Positions 36,322 through 45,429 of a stretch of 64,000 nucleotides of DNA are shown here, piece by piece. Source of the DNA: Paenibacillus lutimineralis (GTDB lineage: Bacteria; Bacillota; Bacilli; Paenibacillales; Paenibacillaceae). Positions within the stretch are counted from its first letter, which is position 1. Each line of letters starts with the position of its first letter. Position numbers and translations under genes: made by a program. Location of the stretch: the NCBI RefSeq assembly GCF_003991425.1, contig NZ_CP034346.1, positions 6,433,680 to 6,497,679 on the forward strand. The letters run 5' to 3'. The notes under the pieces were generated by a model. That model was given only the letters and a program-made list of their open reading frames with translations, was not told the origin of the DNA and did not search any database.

Positions 36322-36354
36322 AAAGGCCTCACTCTAGTACTAGAGCAGGCCTTG
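36322..36354 (-). terminator. Probable terminator of the opp operon
   Basis: AAGGCCT arms enclose a perfect CTCTAGTACTAGAG palindrome, with T-rich sequence on both sides. It lies 17 bases left of repeat copy A, and copy A separates it from the oppF stop, as if the repeat had inserted between gene and terminator. Confidence 0.65.
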
Positions 36355-36370
36355 TCTCTTTTCCATAAAT

Positions 36371-36749
36371 TTATAGAGGAAGTTCAAAAAGTTCGCCTTT
36401 GATAAGAAAACCTCTAACGAGGCCATTCAAGGATGAGCGACCGCGACTCAAAGGTTGGTTTTCTTGCGATATTGAATTTCATCAGCTCTGCTGATAACTT
36501 ATAAATTCAATATCTAACACGAAGAAACTCAAGAAGTGAACTCGACATCGAATCTTGAATTCAGCCGGGCCTAAGCGGATGCTTACGAAGTCATGTTTCC
36601 TACGGAAACATCTCAGGTGCTCACGTAGGTTTGGCCTACGCTCCGCTCCTCAGCCCCTAGCTTCATCCAACTGAAACGTTTTGTAAAAACGCACATCGGA
36701 AGCATAAGCTTCGGTGCTGAAACCGTCCTGTTTGAACACTCACCTATAA
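36371..36749 (+). repeat. Palindrome-rich intergenic repeat, full-length copy A (reference orientation)
   Basis: The element spans about 379 bases between oppF and its terminator. Ends are GTTCAAAAAGTTCG (left) and, inverted at the right, GTTCAAACAGGACGG. Inside are stems AGAAAACC/GGTTTTCT, GATATTGAATTT/AAATTCAATATC, GTTTCC/GGAAAC and GAAGC/GCTTC, suggesting extensive folding. No protein is encoded. Copies B, C, D, E and F match over all or part of it. TA lies on both sides of the inferred ends, as for IS630/Tc1-type targets; this is tentative. Confidence 0.8.
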
Positions 36750-36763
36750 GGTTATTCAAAAAA

Positions 36764-37759
36764 TTATTGAAGTGGATAATGACAAGCGACCTGTCTTCCA
36801 GGAAGCGCTTCGGTTAATACCGGCTCTACTTGCGAGCACTTACTCTGGGCAAACGGGCAACGAGTATGGAATCGACAGCCTGATGGCGGATTTGCCGGAG
36901 ACGGAACATCCCCCTGTAGAACGATTCGTTCTCTGCGATCGCTAACTCTAGGTTTTGGAATCGCTGATAGAAGAGCTGCTGTATATGGATGGAGCGGCTC
37001 CGCGAATAAGCTCTCCGTCTCTCCTACTTCCACCAACTTACCGAGATACATCACCCCAACCCGATCTGAAATATGCCTAACCACGTTGAGACCGTGGGCG
37101 ATAAACAGATAGGTCAAACCCAGTTCTTTCTGTAGCTTCATGAGCAGATTGATAACCTGGGATTGAACAGATACGTCCAGGGCGGACACAGCCTCATCAG
37201 CTACAATAAATTTAGGATTAAGGGCGATTGCCCGGGCAATACCGATCCGCTGTCTCTGACCACCTGAGAATTCGTGTGGATAACGGTTCCGACGGGAAGC
37301 ATCGAGACCTACGAGTTCCATCAGGCGAACAACCTCGGAGTCAATCTCCTTGGAAGATAACCTGCGATGGATACGCAAAGGTTCCCCGATAATATCTCGA
37401 ACGAGAAAACGCGGATTAAGGGATCCGAATGGGTCTTGGAAAATAATTTGCATTTCCTCGCGTAATTCTCTAAGTTCTCTTGATTTTAGCGTCAGCAGGT
37501 CGTGGCCTTCGAAACGAAGTTCGCCTCCGGTTGCATGCTGCAGCTGCAGAATAACCCGGCCTAATGTAGATTTTCCGCAACCGGATTCGCCCACAAGTCC
37601 GAAGGTCTCCCCTTGCTTAATCGTCAGAGATACATCATCCACTGCTTTTACATGTCCTACTGTTCGATTGAACAGGCCTTTGCGAATTGGAAAATATTTT
37701 TTAAGATTATTGATCTCAACTAGATTCTCGGCCGGAGTCGCCTTTGCCGTATTACTCAT
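36764..37759 (-). CDS. oppF: Oligopeptide ABC transporter ATP-binding protein OppF
   Basis: The 331-residue subunit has Walker [15 protein letters not shown] (about residues 54-67), signature [14 protein letters not shown], Walker [15 protein letters not shown], and a C-terminal oligopeptide/dipeptide domain with the four-Cys iron-sulfur-type pattern ([17 protein letters not shown] and a later Cys). Walker B has Ala where Pro is usual (DEAVSALD), and the H-loop reads AHGLNVV, not the usual SHDLSVV. It overlaps oppD by four bases. It is the last gene of the operon. Confidence 0.93.
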   Translation of the reverse strand: MSNTAKATPAENLVEINNLKKYFPIRKGLFNRTVGHVKAVDDVSLTIKQGETFGLVGESGCGKSTLGRVILQLQHATGGELRFEGHDLLTLKSRELRELREEMQIIFQDPFGSLNPRFLVRDIIGEPLRIHRRLSSKEIDSEVVRLMELVGLDASRRNRYPHEFSGGQRQRIGIARAIALNPKFIVADEAVSALDVSVQSQVINLLMKLQKELGLTYLFIAHGLNVVRHISDRVGVMYLGKLVEVGETESLFAEPLHPYTAALLSAIPKPRVSDRRERIVLQGDVPSPANPPSGCRFHTRCPFAQSKCSQVEPVLTEALPGRQVACHYPLQ

Positions 37760-38775
37760 ACATGCCCCTCCTTTATCGGACGATCCTGTTTATTCACGTT
37801 CTTATCCTCGAACAACCAGCATGCTGTACGATGATCATCCGTGATCCAGAAGTCGCCCGGTTCCTTGCCTCGACATATATCCTTGACATGAGGGCAGCGT
37901 GGGTGAAAACGGCATCCAGATGGAATTTGTCCCAAGCCTGGAATATTGCCTTGAATCGTGAACAGCTCCTTACCACGGTCTCCCTCCAAACCAGGAATCG
38001 ATTGAAGTAGTCCAACGGTATAAGGATGCGATGGGTTATCAAATATCTCTTGAACCGTCCCCTCTTCTACGATAACACCCGCATACATGACTGCAATACG
38101 GTCTGCCATCTCCGCAGCTACGCCCATATCATGAGTAATCAGAATAATAGACATTCCAAGCTCTTCCTTCAGATTACGCAGCAGATCCAATATCTGCGCT
38201 TGAACCGTCACATCAAGCGCAGTTGTCGGCTCGTCGGCAATAAGCAGTGCAGGTCTGCACGCGAGGGCGATAGCAATAACGACCCGTTGACACATCCCCC
38301 CCGACAATTCATGGGGATATTGCTTAGCTCGCAGCGCCGGATCAGGTATGCCTACTAATTTCAGCAGTTCCACAGCTTCCTTCCAAGCTTCGCTATCGCT
38401 GAGACCCCGATGCAGTCTAAGGCTCTCTGCAATTTGATCTCCAATTGTGAATACCGGATTTAATGCTGACATCGGGTCCTGGAAGATCATCGCAATCTTA
38501 TTGCCACGAATATCTCGCAGATCGTCCTGTTCCATTTTCGCTAGATCCTGACCATGGAACTCAATGTTCCCTTCCAACACCATGCCTCCAGCATAATCGA
38601 TCAACCGCATTATCGATAGCGCGGTCACACTCTTGCCGCTACCCGACTCACCAACCAGACATAAGGTCTGCCCCTGTTCCAATTGCAGTGATACCTTATC
38701 GGTCGCTTTGACGATCCCCTTCTCTGTTACAAAACCGGTCGTTAAATCTCGGATTTGTAGTAATCTTCCCGCCAT
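37756..38775 (-). CDS. oppD: Oligopeptide ABC transporter ATP-binding protein OppD
   Basis: The 339-residue protein has Walker [16 protein letters not shown], signature [17 protein letters not shown] (Cys replaces the usual Arg in the GMRQR stretch), Walker [16 protein letters not shown]-loop ILITHDMGV, and a C-terminal FeS-type Cys pattern ([15 protein letters not shown]). The start overlaps the end of oppC by 34 bases, with a GGAGGAGG signal in front. It forms the ATPase heterodimer with OppF. Confidence 0.93.
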   Translation of the reverse strand: MAGRLLQIRDLTTGFVTEKGIVKATDKVSLQLEQGQTLCLVGESGSGKSVTALSIMRLIDYAGGMVLEGNIEFHGQDLAKMEQDDLRDIRGNKIAMIFQDPMSALNPVFTIGDQIAESLRLHRGLSDSEAWKEAVELLKLVGIPDPALRAKQYPHELSGGMCQRVVIAIALACRPALLIADEPTTALDVTVQAQILDLLRNLKEELGMSIILITHDMGVAAEMADRIAVMYAGVIVEEGTVQEIFDNPSHPYTVGLLQSIPGLEGDRGKELFTIQGNIPGLGQIPSGCRFHPRCPHVKDICRGKEPGDFWITDDHRTACWLFEDKNVNKQDRPIKEGHV

Positions 38776-39719
38776 TTGTCCAGCCTCCTCCGGGATATCA
38801 TAACTTTATGTCTAGGGTCCAGCGCATCGCGAATCCCATCACCGATAAAGTTAACTGCCAGTACTACAATCAAAATACATAGACCAGGGTAAACGGCCAG
38901 CATTGGATCTACCAGCATGAATTCTTGAGCATTACTCAGCATAACTCCCCAGCTTGTTAGAGGAGCTTGAATTCCCAATCCCAGGAATGAGAGAGCTGAT
39001 TCGCTCAGAATAGCGCTACCTACCATTAATGTCGCGTTAACGATAATTGGAAAGCTTGCGTTACGGAGCAAGTGCCGGAAAATAATCCCCCAACTCGATA
39101 CGCCAATCGCTTTGGCTGCTTCCACATACTGCATCTCACGCAGCTGCAGGAATACACCCCGTACGAGCCGTGCTACGCCCATCCAGCCGGTTAACGATAG
39201 AATCAGAATCATATAACTAAACTTAGATCCGAATATCGAAAGTACTAATATATTAATGAATAGAAGCGGCAATGAGTTCATTACATCGACAATCCGCATA
39301 AAGATCGTGTCGATAATTCCACCGAAGTATCCTGAGATGGCTCCTACTAAAGATCCAATAAACACTGCAGCTACGGCAACAGCAAAGCCTACGACTAACG
39401 AGATTTGACTACTAAATACCAGCCTGGAGAAGATATCACGGCCCAACTCGTCAGTACCCAGAATATGTCCGTCGGTACCCGCATGCAAATTAGCGCTCAA
39501 CAAATCAATGTAAGTCGGGTCAAAAGGTGCAATCTTCTTCGCCAGAATAGCCACTAATATAAAGAAAACAAGAATAACTAAGCCAATCATAGCAAACTTG
39601 TTATGGGAGAACTTCCTCCAGAATACAAGCCATGCATTTTGGGGTTTATCTGCTACCTTTGAAGCCACGCTATCTGACTGGGAACTACCAAGGGAAGGAT
39701 CTAGATTAAGCTCTGTCAT
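38742..39719 (-). CDS. oppC: Oligopeptide ABC transporter permease OppC
   Basis: The 325-residue permease has an N-terminal cytoplasmic region, one helix (about residues 42-65), a periplasmic-side loop (GHILGTDELGRDIFSRLVF) and five further helices. The EAA loop is YVEAAKAIGVSSWGIIFRHLLRN (about residues 190-212). It overlaps oppB by four bases (ATGA). It forms the membrane channel together with OppB. Confidence 0.93.
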   Translation of the reverse strand: MTELNLDPSLGSSQSDSVASKVADKPQNAWLVFWRKFSHNKFAMIGLVILVFFILVAILAKKIAPFDPTYIDLLSANLHAGTDGHILGTDELGRDIFSRLVFSSQISLVVGFAVAVAAVFIGSLVGAISGYFGGIIDTIFMRIVDVMNSLPLLFINILVLSIFGSKFSYMILILSLTGWMGVARLVRGVFLQLREMQYVEAAKAIGVSSWGIIFRHLLRNASFPIIVNATLMVGSAILSESALSFLGLGIQAPLTSWGVMLSNAQEFMLVDPMLAVYPGLCILIVVLAVNFIGDGIRDALDPRHKVMISRRRLDKWREDYYKSEI

Positions 39720-40687
39720 GCTGCCTTACCTCCTTTACGTCCCAGTTGTACACGTGGATCAACAACGGCATATAGAACATCAGCAACCAGGTTCCCGATG
39801 ATTACCATGACAGCGGTTACCATTGTAATAGCCATTAATACTGAATATTCGCGTGCAACAGCCATTTCTATGAATAACCGGCCCATTCCCGGCCAGTTGA
39901 ATACCCGCTCAGTTAATGCGGCTCCACCAACAAGGATCGGCAGATCCAGCCCGAGAATCGTAATGATCGGAATCAGGGCGTTGCGCAGTGCATGACGGAA
40001 AATTACCTTACGCTCCGCGACGCCTTTCGCACGAGCCGTGCGAATATAATCCTGGTCTAATACTTCAAGCATACTTGAACGAGAATACTTCACATATGCG
40101 GCTAGAAAGCCCAAAGAAAGAACAGTTACAGGCATCAATAAATGTAATATCAAATTGCCTATATTTCCTTCTTGACCCATCGCCCACATATCCGATAAAG
40201 GAAGCCAATTTAGCTTAAGCGCAAATAGCTCCTGTAACAGAATCCCGAACCAGAAAGCAGGCATCGCAAAACCGACATAAGAGACGAAAGATGCTATCTG
40301 ATCGGAAATTCCGTAGGTTGATGTACTATTATAAATCCCCCAAGGAATAGCGATTATTAATGAGAGAAGCCAAGCGACTCCCATTAACACCAACGTATTG
40401 CCCACTGTTGGCCAGAGAATATCCCCTACCGGCATATTGTTCTTGAAGGTATGACCCAGGTCTCCTTGTAGCATGTTCCCCAGCCAGCGAAAGTATTGAA
40501 TATGTATAGGCTGGTCAAGGCCCAGATTATGAGCTTGTACTTTAAGAGCTTCCGGAGACAGGCCTGGTGAGAGCATCATTTGTGTAGGGCCGCCAGGTGC
40601 CGCATGAATAAGTCCAAAGGCGACCAATGTGATTAGAAACAATACCAGGACAGATTGAAGTAAACGCCGAACCAAATACTCTGTCAT
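39716..40687 (-). CDS. oppB: Oligopeptide ABC transporter permease OppB
   Basis: The 323-residue permease begins MTEYLVRRLLQSVLVLFLITLVAFGL, the typical first helix of OppB/DppB. The EAA motif is YIRTARAKGVAERKVIFRHALRNALIP. The C-terminus DVLYAVVDPRVQLG is family-typical. The start at 40687 follows AGGAGG; the longer frame adds 16 residues with no signal. It is second in the operon, 122 bases after oppA, with a hairpin between them. Confidence 0.93.
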   Translation of the reverse strand: MTEYLVRRLLQSVLVLFLITLVAFGLIHAAPGGPTQMMLSPGLSPEALKVQAHNLGLDQPIHIQYFRWLGNMLQGDLGHTFKNNMPVGDILWPTVGNTLVLMGVAWLLSLIIAIPWGIYNSTSTYGISDQIASFVSYVGFAMPAFWFGILLQELFALKLNWLPLSDMWAMGQEGNIGNLILHLLMPVTVLSLGFLAAYVKYSRSSMLEVLDQDYIRTARAKGVAERKVIFRHALRNALIPIITILGLDLPILVGGAALTERVFNWPGMGRLFIEMAVAREYSVLMAITMVTAVMVIIGNLVADVLYAVVDPRVQLGRKGGKAA

Positions 40688-40734
40688 GTCTTTCCTCCTC
40701 AAGTTTTGGAGGTTACACACCTTCGCCACCCCCA

Positions 40735-40782
40735 AGTATGGAAAATAGAGGAAGGAGATTTGTTCTCCTCCCTCTCCATACT
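40735..40782 (-). terminator. Intercistronic hairpin between oppA and oppB
   Basis: AGTATGG and CCATACT arms extend into an AGAGG/CCTCT and AGGAG/CTCCT stem around ATTTGTT. There is no long T-run, so it looks like an attenuator or mRNA-stabilising stem that leaves the binding-protein gene at a higher level than the permeases, a common device in binding-protein operons. Confidence 0.65.
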
Positions 40783-40809
40783 GACGCTGATGACGTAACC
40801 TATTCTAAA

Positions 40810-42558
40810 TTATTCGACCCACCATTTGATGATATGGTAGAAGTATCCGTATGCTCTAGTCGGCTCCGGACCATCCTCTTCTGGGAATTTAACTTTCGGG
40901 CCGATCGCTTGAGGCGTCCCATATTGGTACATGAAGATATATGGTAAATCCGTGGATAATTCATTTGCTGCATCAGCGTAAATTGCCTTACGTTCATTCT
41001 GGTCTACAGTCGAGTAACCATCGATCCACAATTGATCCAGCTTCTCGTTCTTGTACCATCCCATATTTTGCCCAGCTTCTGGGAAGTAATGGGAGGAGAA
41101 GATGCTCTCTTGGTTAGGGTCTGGATTGCTCAGGGACCAGCCAAGCAGAACAGTCTCATACTTACCTGGGTTAAGGTTCTGCTCTACCCAAGCGGAGAAA
41201 TCAATCGCCTTAGGAATAAGTTCAATTCCAACTTCCTTGAGGTTTTGCTGCGCAATTGCTGAAATTTGTTCCCGGCGGCTGTTGCCAGCATTATATTGCA
41301 ATTCAAATGAGAAACGCTTCCCATCTTTCTCCAAAATTCCATCCTTGCTATTTGCCACCCAGCCATCTTCGGCAAGCAGCTTCTTAGCAGCTTCCACATC
41401 GTAAGCATAGTTCACTGCCTTATCCCCTGGATCTGCCCAGGATCCTGGCAGGAACGGTGCATTCATCAGAATACCGGTACCCTTCAAGACGTTATCAACC
41501 ATGCCCTGACGGTTCAATGCATGAGCGATTGCCTGTCTTGCCTTCTGACTAGCAAATGGAATGAATTTATCTTTGAAGTTGTTCGGATCAAAGTTAAAAG
41601 AGATAAATTCATAGGATGCTCCCGGCTTATTCGAAATTGTAATGCCTTTTTGATTCTTGACAGCATCCAATTGAGTTAATGGAACGGATTGAACACTATC
41701 TACATCGCCTTTCAACAAGGCCTGAACTTCTGTATTTTGATCCGCATAAACTTTATAAATAACCTTACCGATGTGCGGCTTCACTTCACCCCAATAGTTC
41801 GAATCTGCTTCGAACGTTAAGTACTGCTTCTGCTTCCATTCTGTCCATTTCCAAGGACCGTTCGATACGGTCTGGGCAGGATCAACACCAAATTTGCTGT
41901 TCTTCAATTCCTTTGGATCAACATCCTTCAAGATGTGAGCCGGAGCAATTGTAGAGTTAAGGGTATATCCAAATGGAGCATATACATCCTTCAATGTAAT
42001 CTTAACCGTCTGGTCATCAATCTTTTCGAGTTTATCAACCTTATCGTACTCACTAATTCCAGGTGCGCCAACTTCAGGATTAGTTATTGTATTAATGGTA
42101 AAGATAATATCGTCCACCGTTACTGGCTGACCGTCACTCCATTTCGGAGTTGATTTTAATTTCACGGTATACGTCTTACCGTCTTCTGATATATCCGGAA
42201 GGCTCTCTGCCAGGGACCAAGGTTCAACCACGAGGTTACCCGCACGATCCAGATCATAGATCTTGGCAAAGGCAAACAATTCAGCATCCCCTGATGCAGT
42301 GTCACTTACAAAAATAGGGTTAATGCTTACGATATCCGATGGGCTACTGAACGTAAACGTCCCGCCATCTTTAGGCGTGCCTGTATCACTAGTATTCTGT
42401 TCATCACCTTGCTTGTTATTATCCGTCTGCTGATTCGTATTCTGCGGCTTGTCATTCCCGCCCGCGGAATCTGTCTTCGAGCCTCCGCATCCTGCCAGCA
42501 ATGCACCCAGCAGCGAGAGTACCATGAACAAAGACATCCAATACCTTTTTTTCGTCAT
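40810..42558 (-). CDS. oppA: Peptide-binding lipoprotein OppA
   Basis: The 582-residue protein has a lipoprotein signal with lipobox LLAGCGG (Cys about residue 24). A Gln/Asn/Asp-rich linker follows to about residue 60, then the SBP_bac_5 peptide-binding fold, with DGKTYTVKLKSTPKWSDGQPVTVDDI (about residues 131-156) diagnostic. It captures peptides outside the membrane. As first gene of the operon, it lies 122 bases before oppB. The C-terminal sequence is intact. The 650-base AT-rich region upstream holds its promoter. Confidence 0.92.
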   Translation of the reverse strand: MTKKRYWMSLFMVLSLLGALLAGCGGSKTDSAGGNDKPQNTNQQTDNNKQGDEQNTSDTGTPKDGGTFTFSSPSDIVSINPIFVSDTASGDAELFAFAKIYDLDRAGNLVVEPWSLAESLPDISEDGKTYTVKLKSTPKWSDGQPVTVDDIIFTINTITNPEVGAPGISEYDKVDKLEKIDDQTVKITLKDVYAPFGYTLNSTIAPAHILKDVDPKELKNSKFGVDPAQTVSNGPWKWTEWKQKQYLTFEADSNYWGEVKPHIGKVIYKVYADQNTEVQALLKGDVDSVQSVPLTQLDAVKNQKGITISNKPGASYEFISFNFDPNNFKDKFIPFASQKARQAIAHALNRQGMVDNVLKGTGILMNAPFLPGSWADPGDKAVNYAYDVEAAKKLLAEDGWVANSKDGILEKDGKRFSFELQYNAGNSRREQISAIAQQNLKEVGIELIPKAIDFSAWVEQNLNPGKYETVLLGWSLSNPDPNQESIFSSHYFPEAGQNMGWYKNEKLDQLWIDGYSTVDQNERKAIYADAANELSTDLPYIFMYQYGTPQAIGPKVKFPEEDGPEPTRAYGYFYHIIKWWVE

Positions 42559-43210
42559 TCTTACATTCCTCCCCGTAATTGAATAATTTTCACACTACAC
42601 CCATGATCAAACTGCTTCCGATTATCTGTGTACCCTTTTCAGCCCCTTCTGATAGAATCATTGCCCCTTTGATGGTTATACAATGAAGAAATATATTATA
42701 AAATAATATATCCAATAAATAACATAGATTAACTTGGTTTTATATTTCCAGAAAAAACAGCTGCATGATACTATTCTTAAAAATGAAGTAGTTAAATCGT
42801 GAAACGATTAATCATTCAAGTAAAAAATGCGGGTATAGTCAAAGATGCTTGGAAAGAGAGAAATTCGTGGATGGAACTGATGCATAAATAAACCAAAGGT
42901 CAATTGAAAATGCAGTAGATTCTTAGAAGGTAATGTAACTTTTTTTAATTTAGTTAATAATATAACCTAATTCCCCTAATATTCCAAGTACTTTATTATA
43001 TTTTTTAACGTTTCATTTTTAAACCAACGGGAAATATTAACTTAAGGTATAGTTTGATGTTCTGGAAATGATAGAAAAGCAACTCTGGGCAGAGATCTCC
43101 ATATTTTTTGACGTTAAAAACAAGCTAGGAAAGTCCTTTTTTTTCACCTCAATCTATGCATATTTCTTGTCGATCTGTAAATAAACTTATAAAATTTCTA
43201 TTTAAGAAAA
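42559..43210. other. AT-rich intergenic region upstream of oppA, no gene seen
   Basis: About 650 bases of low-GC DNA lie between the oppA start and the rpsR terminator. It should hold the oppA promoter. I see short hairpins (for example AATCGT and ACGATT around 42800) and long A/T runs but no open frame with a ribosome-binding site and no recognised riboswitch. Confidence 0.5.
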
Positions 43211-43248
43211 AACAGCCTTACTCCAGAAAATTCTGGAATAAGGCTGTT
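43211..43248 (-). terminator. Terminator of the rpsF-ssb-rpsR operon
   Basis: AACAGCCTTA(C)TCCAGAA arms with complement around a two-base loop are followed by TTTTTTC on the minus strand. It lies 23 bases after the rpsR stop. Confidence 0.85.
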
Positions 43249-43271
43249 CGTTTTCTCTTGAAACTCTCACA

Positions 43272-43541
43272 TTACTCCGTAGTGTACGGAAGCAATGCTA
43301 CTTGACGGGAGCGTTTGATCGCAACTGTCAAGAGACGTTGGTATTTTGCACTAGTGCCGGTTACACGGCGTGGCAAAATCTTACCACGTTCACTGATGAA
43401 TTTCTTCAACAGCTCAGTATCTTTATAGTCAATGTGAGTAATTTTATTCACAGTGAAGAAGCACACTTTACGACGTTTGTTACGTCCGCCGCGGCGAGCC
43501 GGTCTCTTGTCGTCTCCGCCTTCTCTTTGCTTGAAGCTCAT
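43272..43541 (-). CDS. rpsR: 30S ribosomal protein S18
   Basis: The 89-residue protein has the typical order: a basic N-terminal tail ([20 protein letters not shown]), [25 protein letters not shown], and the C-terminal [23 protein letters not shown]. The real start is ATG 43541 with AAGGAAGGA in front. The open frame reads on upstream through ssb in another frame and should not be used. It is the last gene of the rpsF-ssb-rpsR operon. Confidence 0.97.
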   Translation of the reverse strand: MSFKQREGGDDKRPARRGGRNKRRKVCFFTVNKITHIDYKDTELLKKFISERGKILPRRVTGTSAKYQRLLTVAIKRSRQVALLPYTTE

Positions 43542-43560
43542 GCTTTTCAGTCCTTCCTTA

Positions 43561-44043
43561 TTAGAATGGCAAATCGTCATCCGATATATCGATCGGTTTC
43601 CCGTCATCAGAGAATGGATCATCCTGTTGATTGCTGCGCGAATAATTGTTATTATTGCTGCGGCCTGCGTTACCGCCTCCAATAGGATTATCCTCCCGCT
43701 GTCCGCCGCCAGATCCACCTTCACGGCTCGATTCCAAGAAACGGACATTATCAGCAATGACTTCGGTGACGTAGACACGTTTACCTTCGTTATTTTCATA
43801 ATTCCGCACTTGAATGCGTCCTTCAACGGCAACCAGACGACCTTTACGCAAGTAATTCGCGCATGTCTCGGCAAGCTGTCTCCAGGTTACAACTGGAATG
43901 AAGTCCGCTTCTCGTTCGCCACCTTGCGATGTGAACGGTCTATCAACAGCTACAGTGAACTGAGTAACAGCCACTCCGGATGGTGTATATCTTAGCTCCG
44001 GATCCTTGGTAAGACGTCCGATCAGAATAACACGGTTCAACAA
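43561..44043 (-). CDS. ssb: Single-stranded DNA-binding protein
   Basis: The 160-residue protein starts [23 protein letters not shown], the OB-fold start. The core runs to about residue 105 ([17 protein letters not shown], then [12 protein letters not shown]). A flexible Gly/Asn-rich linker follows (about 110-145), and the acidic tail DISDDDLPF binds partner proteins. It protects single-stranded DNA in replication and repair. It lies between rpsF and rpsR, as in other Firmicutes. Confidence 0.97.
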   Translation of the reverse strand: MLNRVILIGRLTKDPELRYTPSGVAVTQFTVAVDRPFTSQGGEREADFIPVVTWRQLAETCANYLRKGRLVAVEGRIQVRNYENNEGKRVYVTEVIADNVRFLESSREGGSGGGQREDNPIGGGNAGRSNNNNYSRSNQQDDPFSDDGKPIDISDDDLPF

Positions 44044-44089
44044 TCAAATCCCCTCCTTACGGGCAAATGTTTACTAAACTTAGTACATA

Positions 44090-44374
44090 TTAGGCTACGT
44101 CTTTTGTAATGAGATAACGGATAACCTCGTCGGAAATCTTCAAAATCCGCTCAAGCTCGGCAACAACTTCAGGAGTTGCTGTGAAATTCACGAGAACGTA
44201 AATTCCATCACGAATTTTGTTAATCTCATACGCAAGCCGGCGTTTGCCCATTACGTCATGCTTAGTAATTTCACCGCCGTTTTGGATGATGCCTTGGAAT
44301 TTTTCGACTAAAGCTTGAACAGCTTCTTGCTCAAGTTCAGGACGAAGAATATACATCACTTCGTATTTGCGCAT
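44090..44374 (-). CDS. rpsF: 30S ribosomal protein S6
   Basis: The 94-residue protein begins MRKYEVMYILRPELEQEAVQ and has GKRRLAYEINKIRDGIYVLVNF in the middle and a C-terminal RILKISDEVIRYLI. The start at 44374 follows GAGGAGG; the longer frame adds 11 residues with no signal. S6 pairs with S18, which may explain the operon. First gene of the operon, its leader upstream (about 44375-44560) may hold an S6:S18 autoregulatory fold, but I could not identify the known motif with confidence. Confidence 0.97.
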   Translation of the reverse strand: MRKYEVMYILRPELEQEAVQALVEKFQGIIQNGGEITKHDVMGKRRLAYEINKIRDGIYVLVNFTATPEVVAELERILKISDEVIRYLITKDVA

Positions 44375-44577
44375 TTGTTTCACCTCCTCTTGGACTATGG
44401 CCCCCAAATCATTTCGCTTAGGAGCAAGGAACGAGCATAAACTCGAACTATATTAATATACCAAATCAGAACCGCCAACGCAAGCTCACACATTTTTAAG
44501 CCGAACCCTGCGCACAATATAAGTGCGATTACAATCTTATTATGATTCCCTTAAATCTCAGAAAGGAGACATTTACC

Positions 44578-44775
44578 ATGGGTGAAAGAACAGAATACGA
44601 AGAAGGCGACAAGGCTCCAAATCCAGGAATATATACGGAGGTTGGTGAAGCGCGAAGCTTCCATACTCAAGTCAACAACCCCAAACAGATTAAGATGGAA
44701 AAAGGCGATACTTTCCCTGAGACCAGCAATAAGAATCGCAAATGGAAAAAAGCTGAGAAGGCTCGTGTTCATTAA
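44578..44775 (+). CDS. yjzC: YjzC family protein
   Basis: The 65-residue protein reads EYEEGDKAPNPGIYTEVGEA, then NNPKQIKMEKGDTFPETSNKNRKW. This matches the YjzC family (EKAPN-GIY-EIGE, then GDTFPE-T-NR-W), a small protein of unknown role in Bacillales. An AAAGGAG lies before the ATG. The lysine-rich end (KKAEKARVH) is a lineage feature. It is transcribed toward the tandem repeat and is not in an operon with neighbours. Confidence 0.8.
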   Translation: MGERTEYEEGDKAPNPGIYTEVGEARSFHTQVNNPKQIKMEKGDTFPETSNKNRKWKKAEKARVH

Positions 44776-44881
44776 TACAGAGCATTTGCCGCCTAAGGTA
44801 AAAAGAATTTCGTAATTTATTTTTCCAGGTTGAATAAAAAGTATTACTCTGAGCATAATACACTTCAGACGGCGATAGCGT

Positions 44882-45015
44882 AGAGAGGTGTGGTTCCGTT
44901 GAACCAATCAGCGAGTAACGACGCTTTAGGAGACTAATTTACATTAGCCAAGAGAGGTGTGGTTCCGTTGGGCCAGTCAGCGAGTAACACCGCTTTAGGA
45001 GTCTTATTCACTGTC
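44882..45015. repeat. Two tandem 69-base repeats
   Basis: Two copies with a period of exactly 69 bases (starting AGAGAGGTGTGGTTCCGTTG at 44882 and 44951) are about 80-85 percent alike. Each can form a GGTT(CCGTTG)AACC hairpin and an AGCG/CGCT hairpin; in copy 2 the AACC arm is GGCC, which still pairs through wobble pairs. On the minus strand both copies keep a similar 23-codon frame (LLADWxNGTTPL), but a stop separates them. The nature is unresolved: RNA or coding relic. Confidence 0.6.
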
Positions 45016-45145
45016 GAGAGTAGAAACCAAGATAATAACGGTTTATTGAAGACCCCTCTTCGATAAGACGTGTCGCGAATGATCGCATATCAACGTTTCT
45101 GAGTTCGTTAGAAAAAGAATTCCAATAAGCTTCGCCGTCGACCAG

Positions 45146-45171
45146 AAAAGGACCTGTAAAAAGGTCCTTTT
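45146..45171. terminator. Bidirectional hairpin terminator
   Basis: AAAAGGACCT and AGGTCCTTTT arms with T-rich tails on both strands. It could end a plus-strand transcript covering yjzC and the tandem repeats. Confidence 0.6.
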
Positions 45172-45220
45172 CCCTTTTGTATGTGCGAGCCATCTGACGT
45201 ATTGTTCCTGAAATACCAAA

Positions 45221-45252
45221 AAGATCTTCCACACATTTGTGTAGAAGATCTT
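45221..45252 (-). terminator. Terminator after tRNA-Ser
   Basis: AAGATCTTC and GAAGATCTT arms (45221-45229, 45244-45252), extended by CACA and TGTG, are followed by TTTTT on the minus strand. It lies 15 bases after the tRNA 3' end. Confidence 0.75.
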
Positions 45253-45266
45253 GAATTTCAAAGCTA

Positions 45267-45357
45267 TGGCGGAGAGGGTGGGATTCGAACCCACGCACGC
45301 CTTGCGACGCCTAGTTGATTTCGAGTCAACCCCCTTGGGCCTCTTGGGTACCTCTCC
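45267..45357 (-). tRNA. tRNA-Ser, anticodon CGA
   Basis: The cloverleaf reads GGAGAGG at the 5' end, a long variable arm typical of Ser, GTTCGAATCC in the T-loop, and a genomically encoded CCA after the discriminator G. The anticodon loop is CTCGAAA, so the anticodon is CGA (reads UCG). It has its own terminator. Confidence 0.92.
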
Positions 45358-45429
45358 TTACAGCAAGAATGATTATATCATGATTTATGAACATTTGCAA
45401 CAGTGTCCCTTCATGACTTCAAGCATTTT

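Noticed and set aside
42559..43210. Possible riboswitch or T-box before oppA.
   Set aside because: No conserved T-box, SAM or lysine motif is visible; the sequence is just AT-rich.
44375..44577. Possible S6:S18 autoregulatory leader before rpsF.
   Set aside because: I could not find the CCGAA-type bulge motif in a convincing stem, so no ncRNA feature was called.
45008..45193. A 61-codon minus-strand frame (MARTYKREKDLFTG start) downstream of tRNA-Ser.
   Set aside because: It contains a bidirectional terminator hairpin in its early codons, has only a weak, distant AGGAA signal, and no recognisable family; I regard it as chance or relic.
44946..45357. Attachment site of an integrated element at the tRNA-Ser 3' end.
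   Set aside because: The tandem repeats do not match the tRNA end, and no integrase is near; there is no second copy of the tRNA 3' end in the window.
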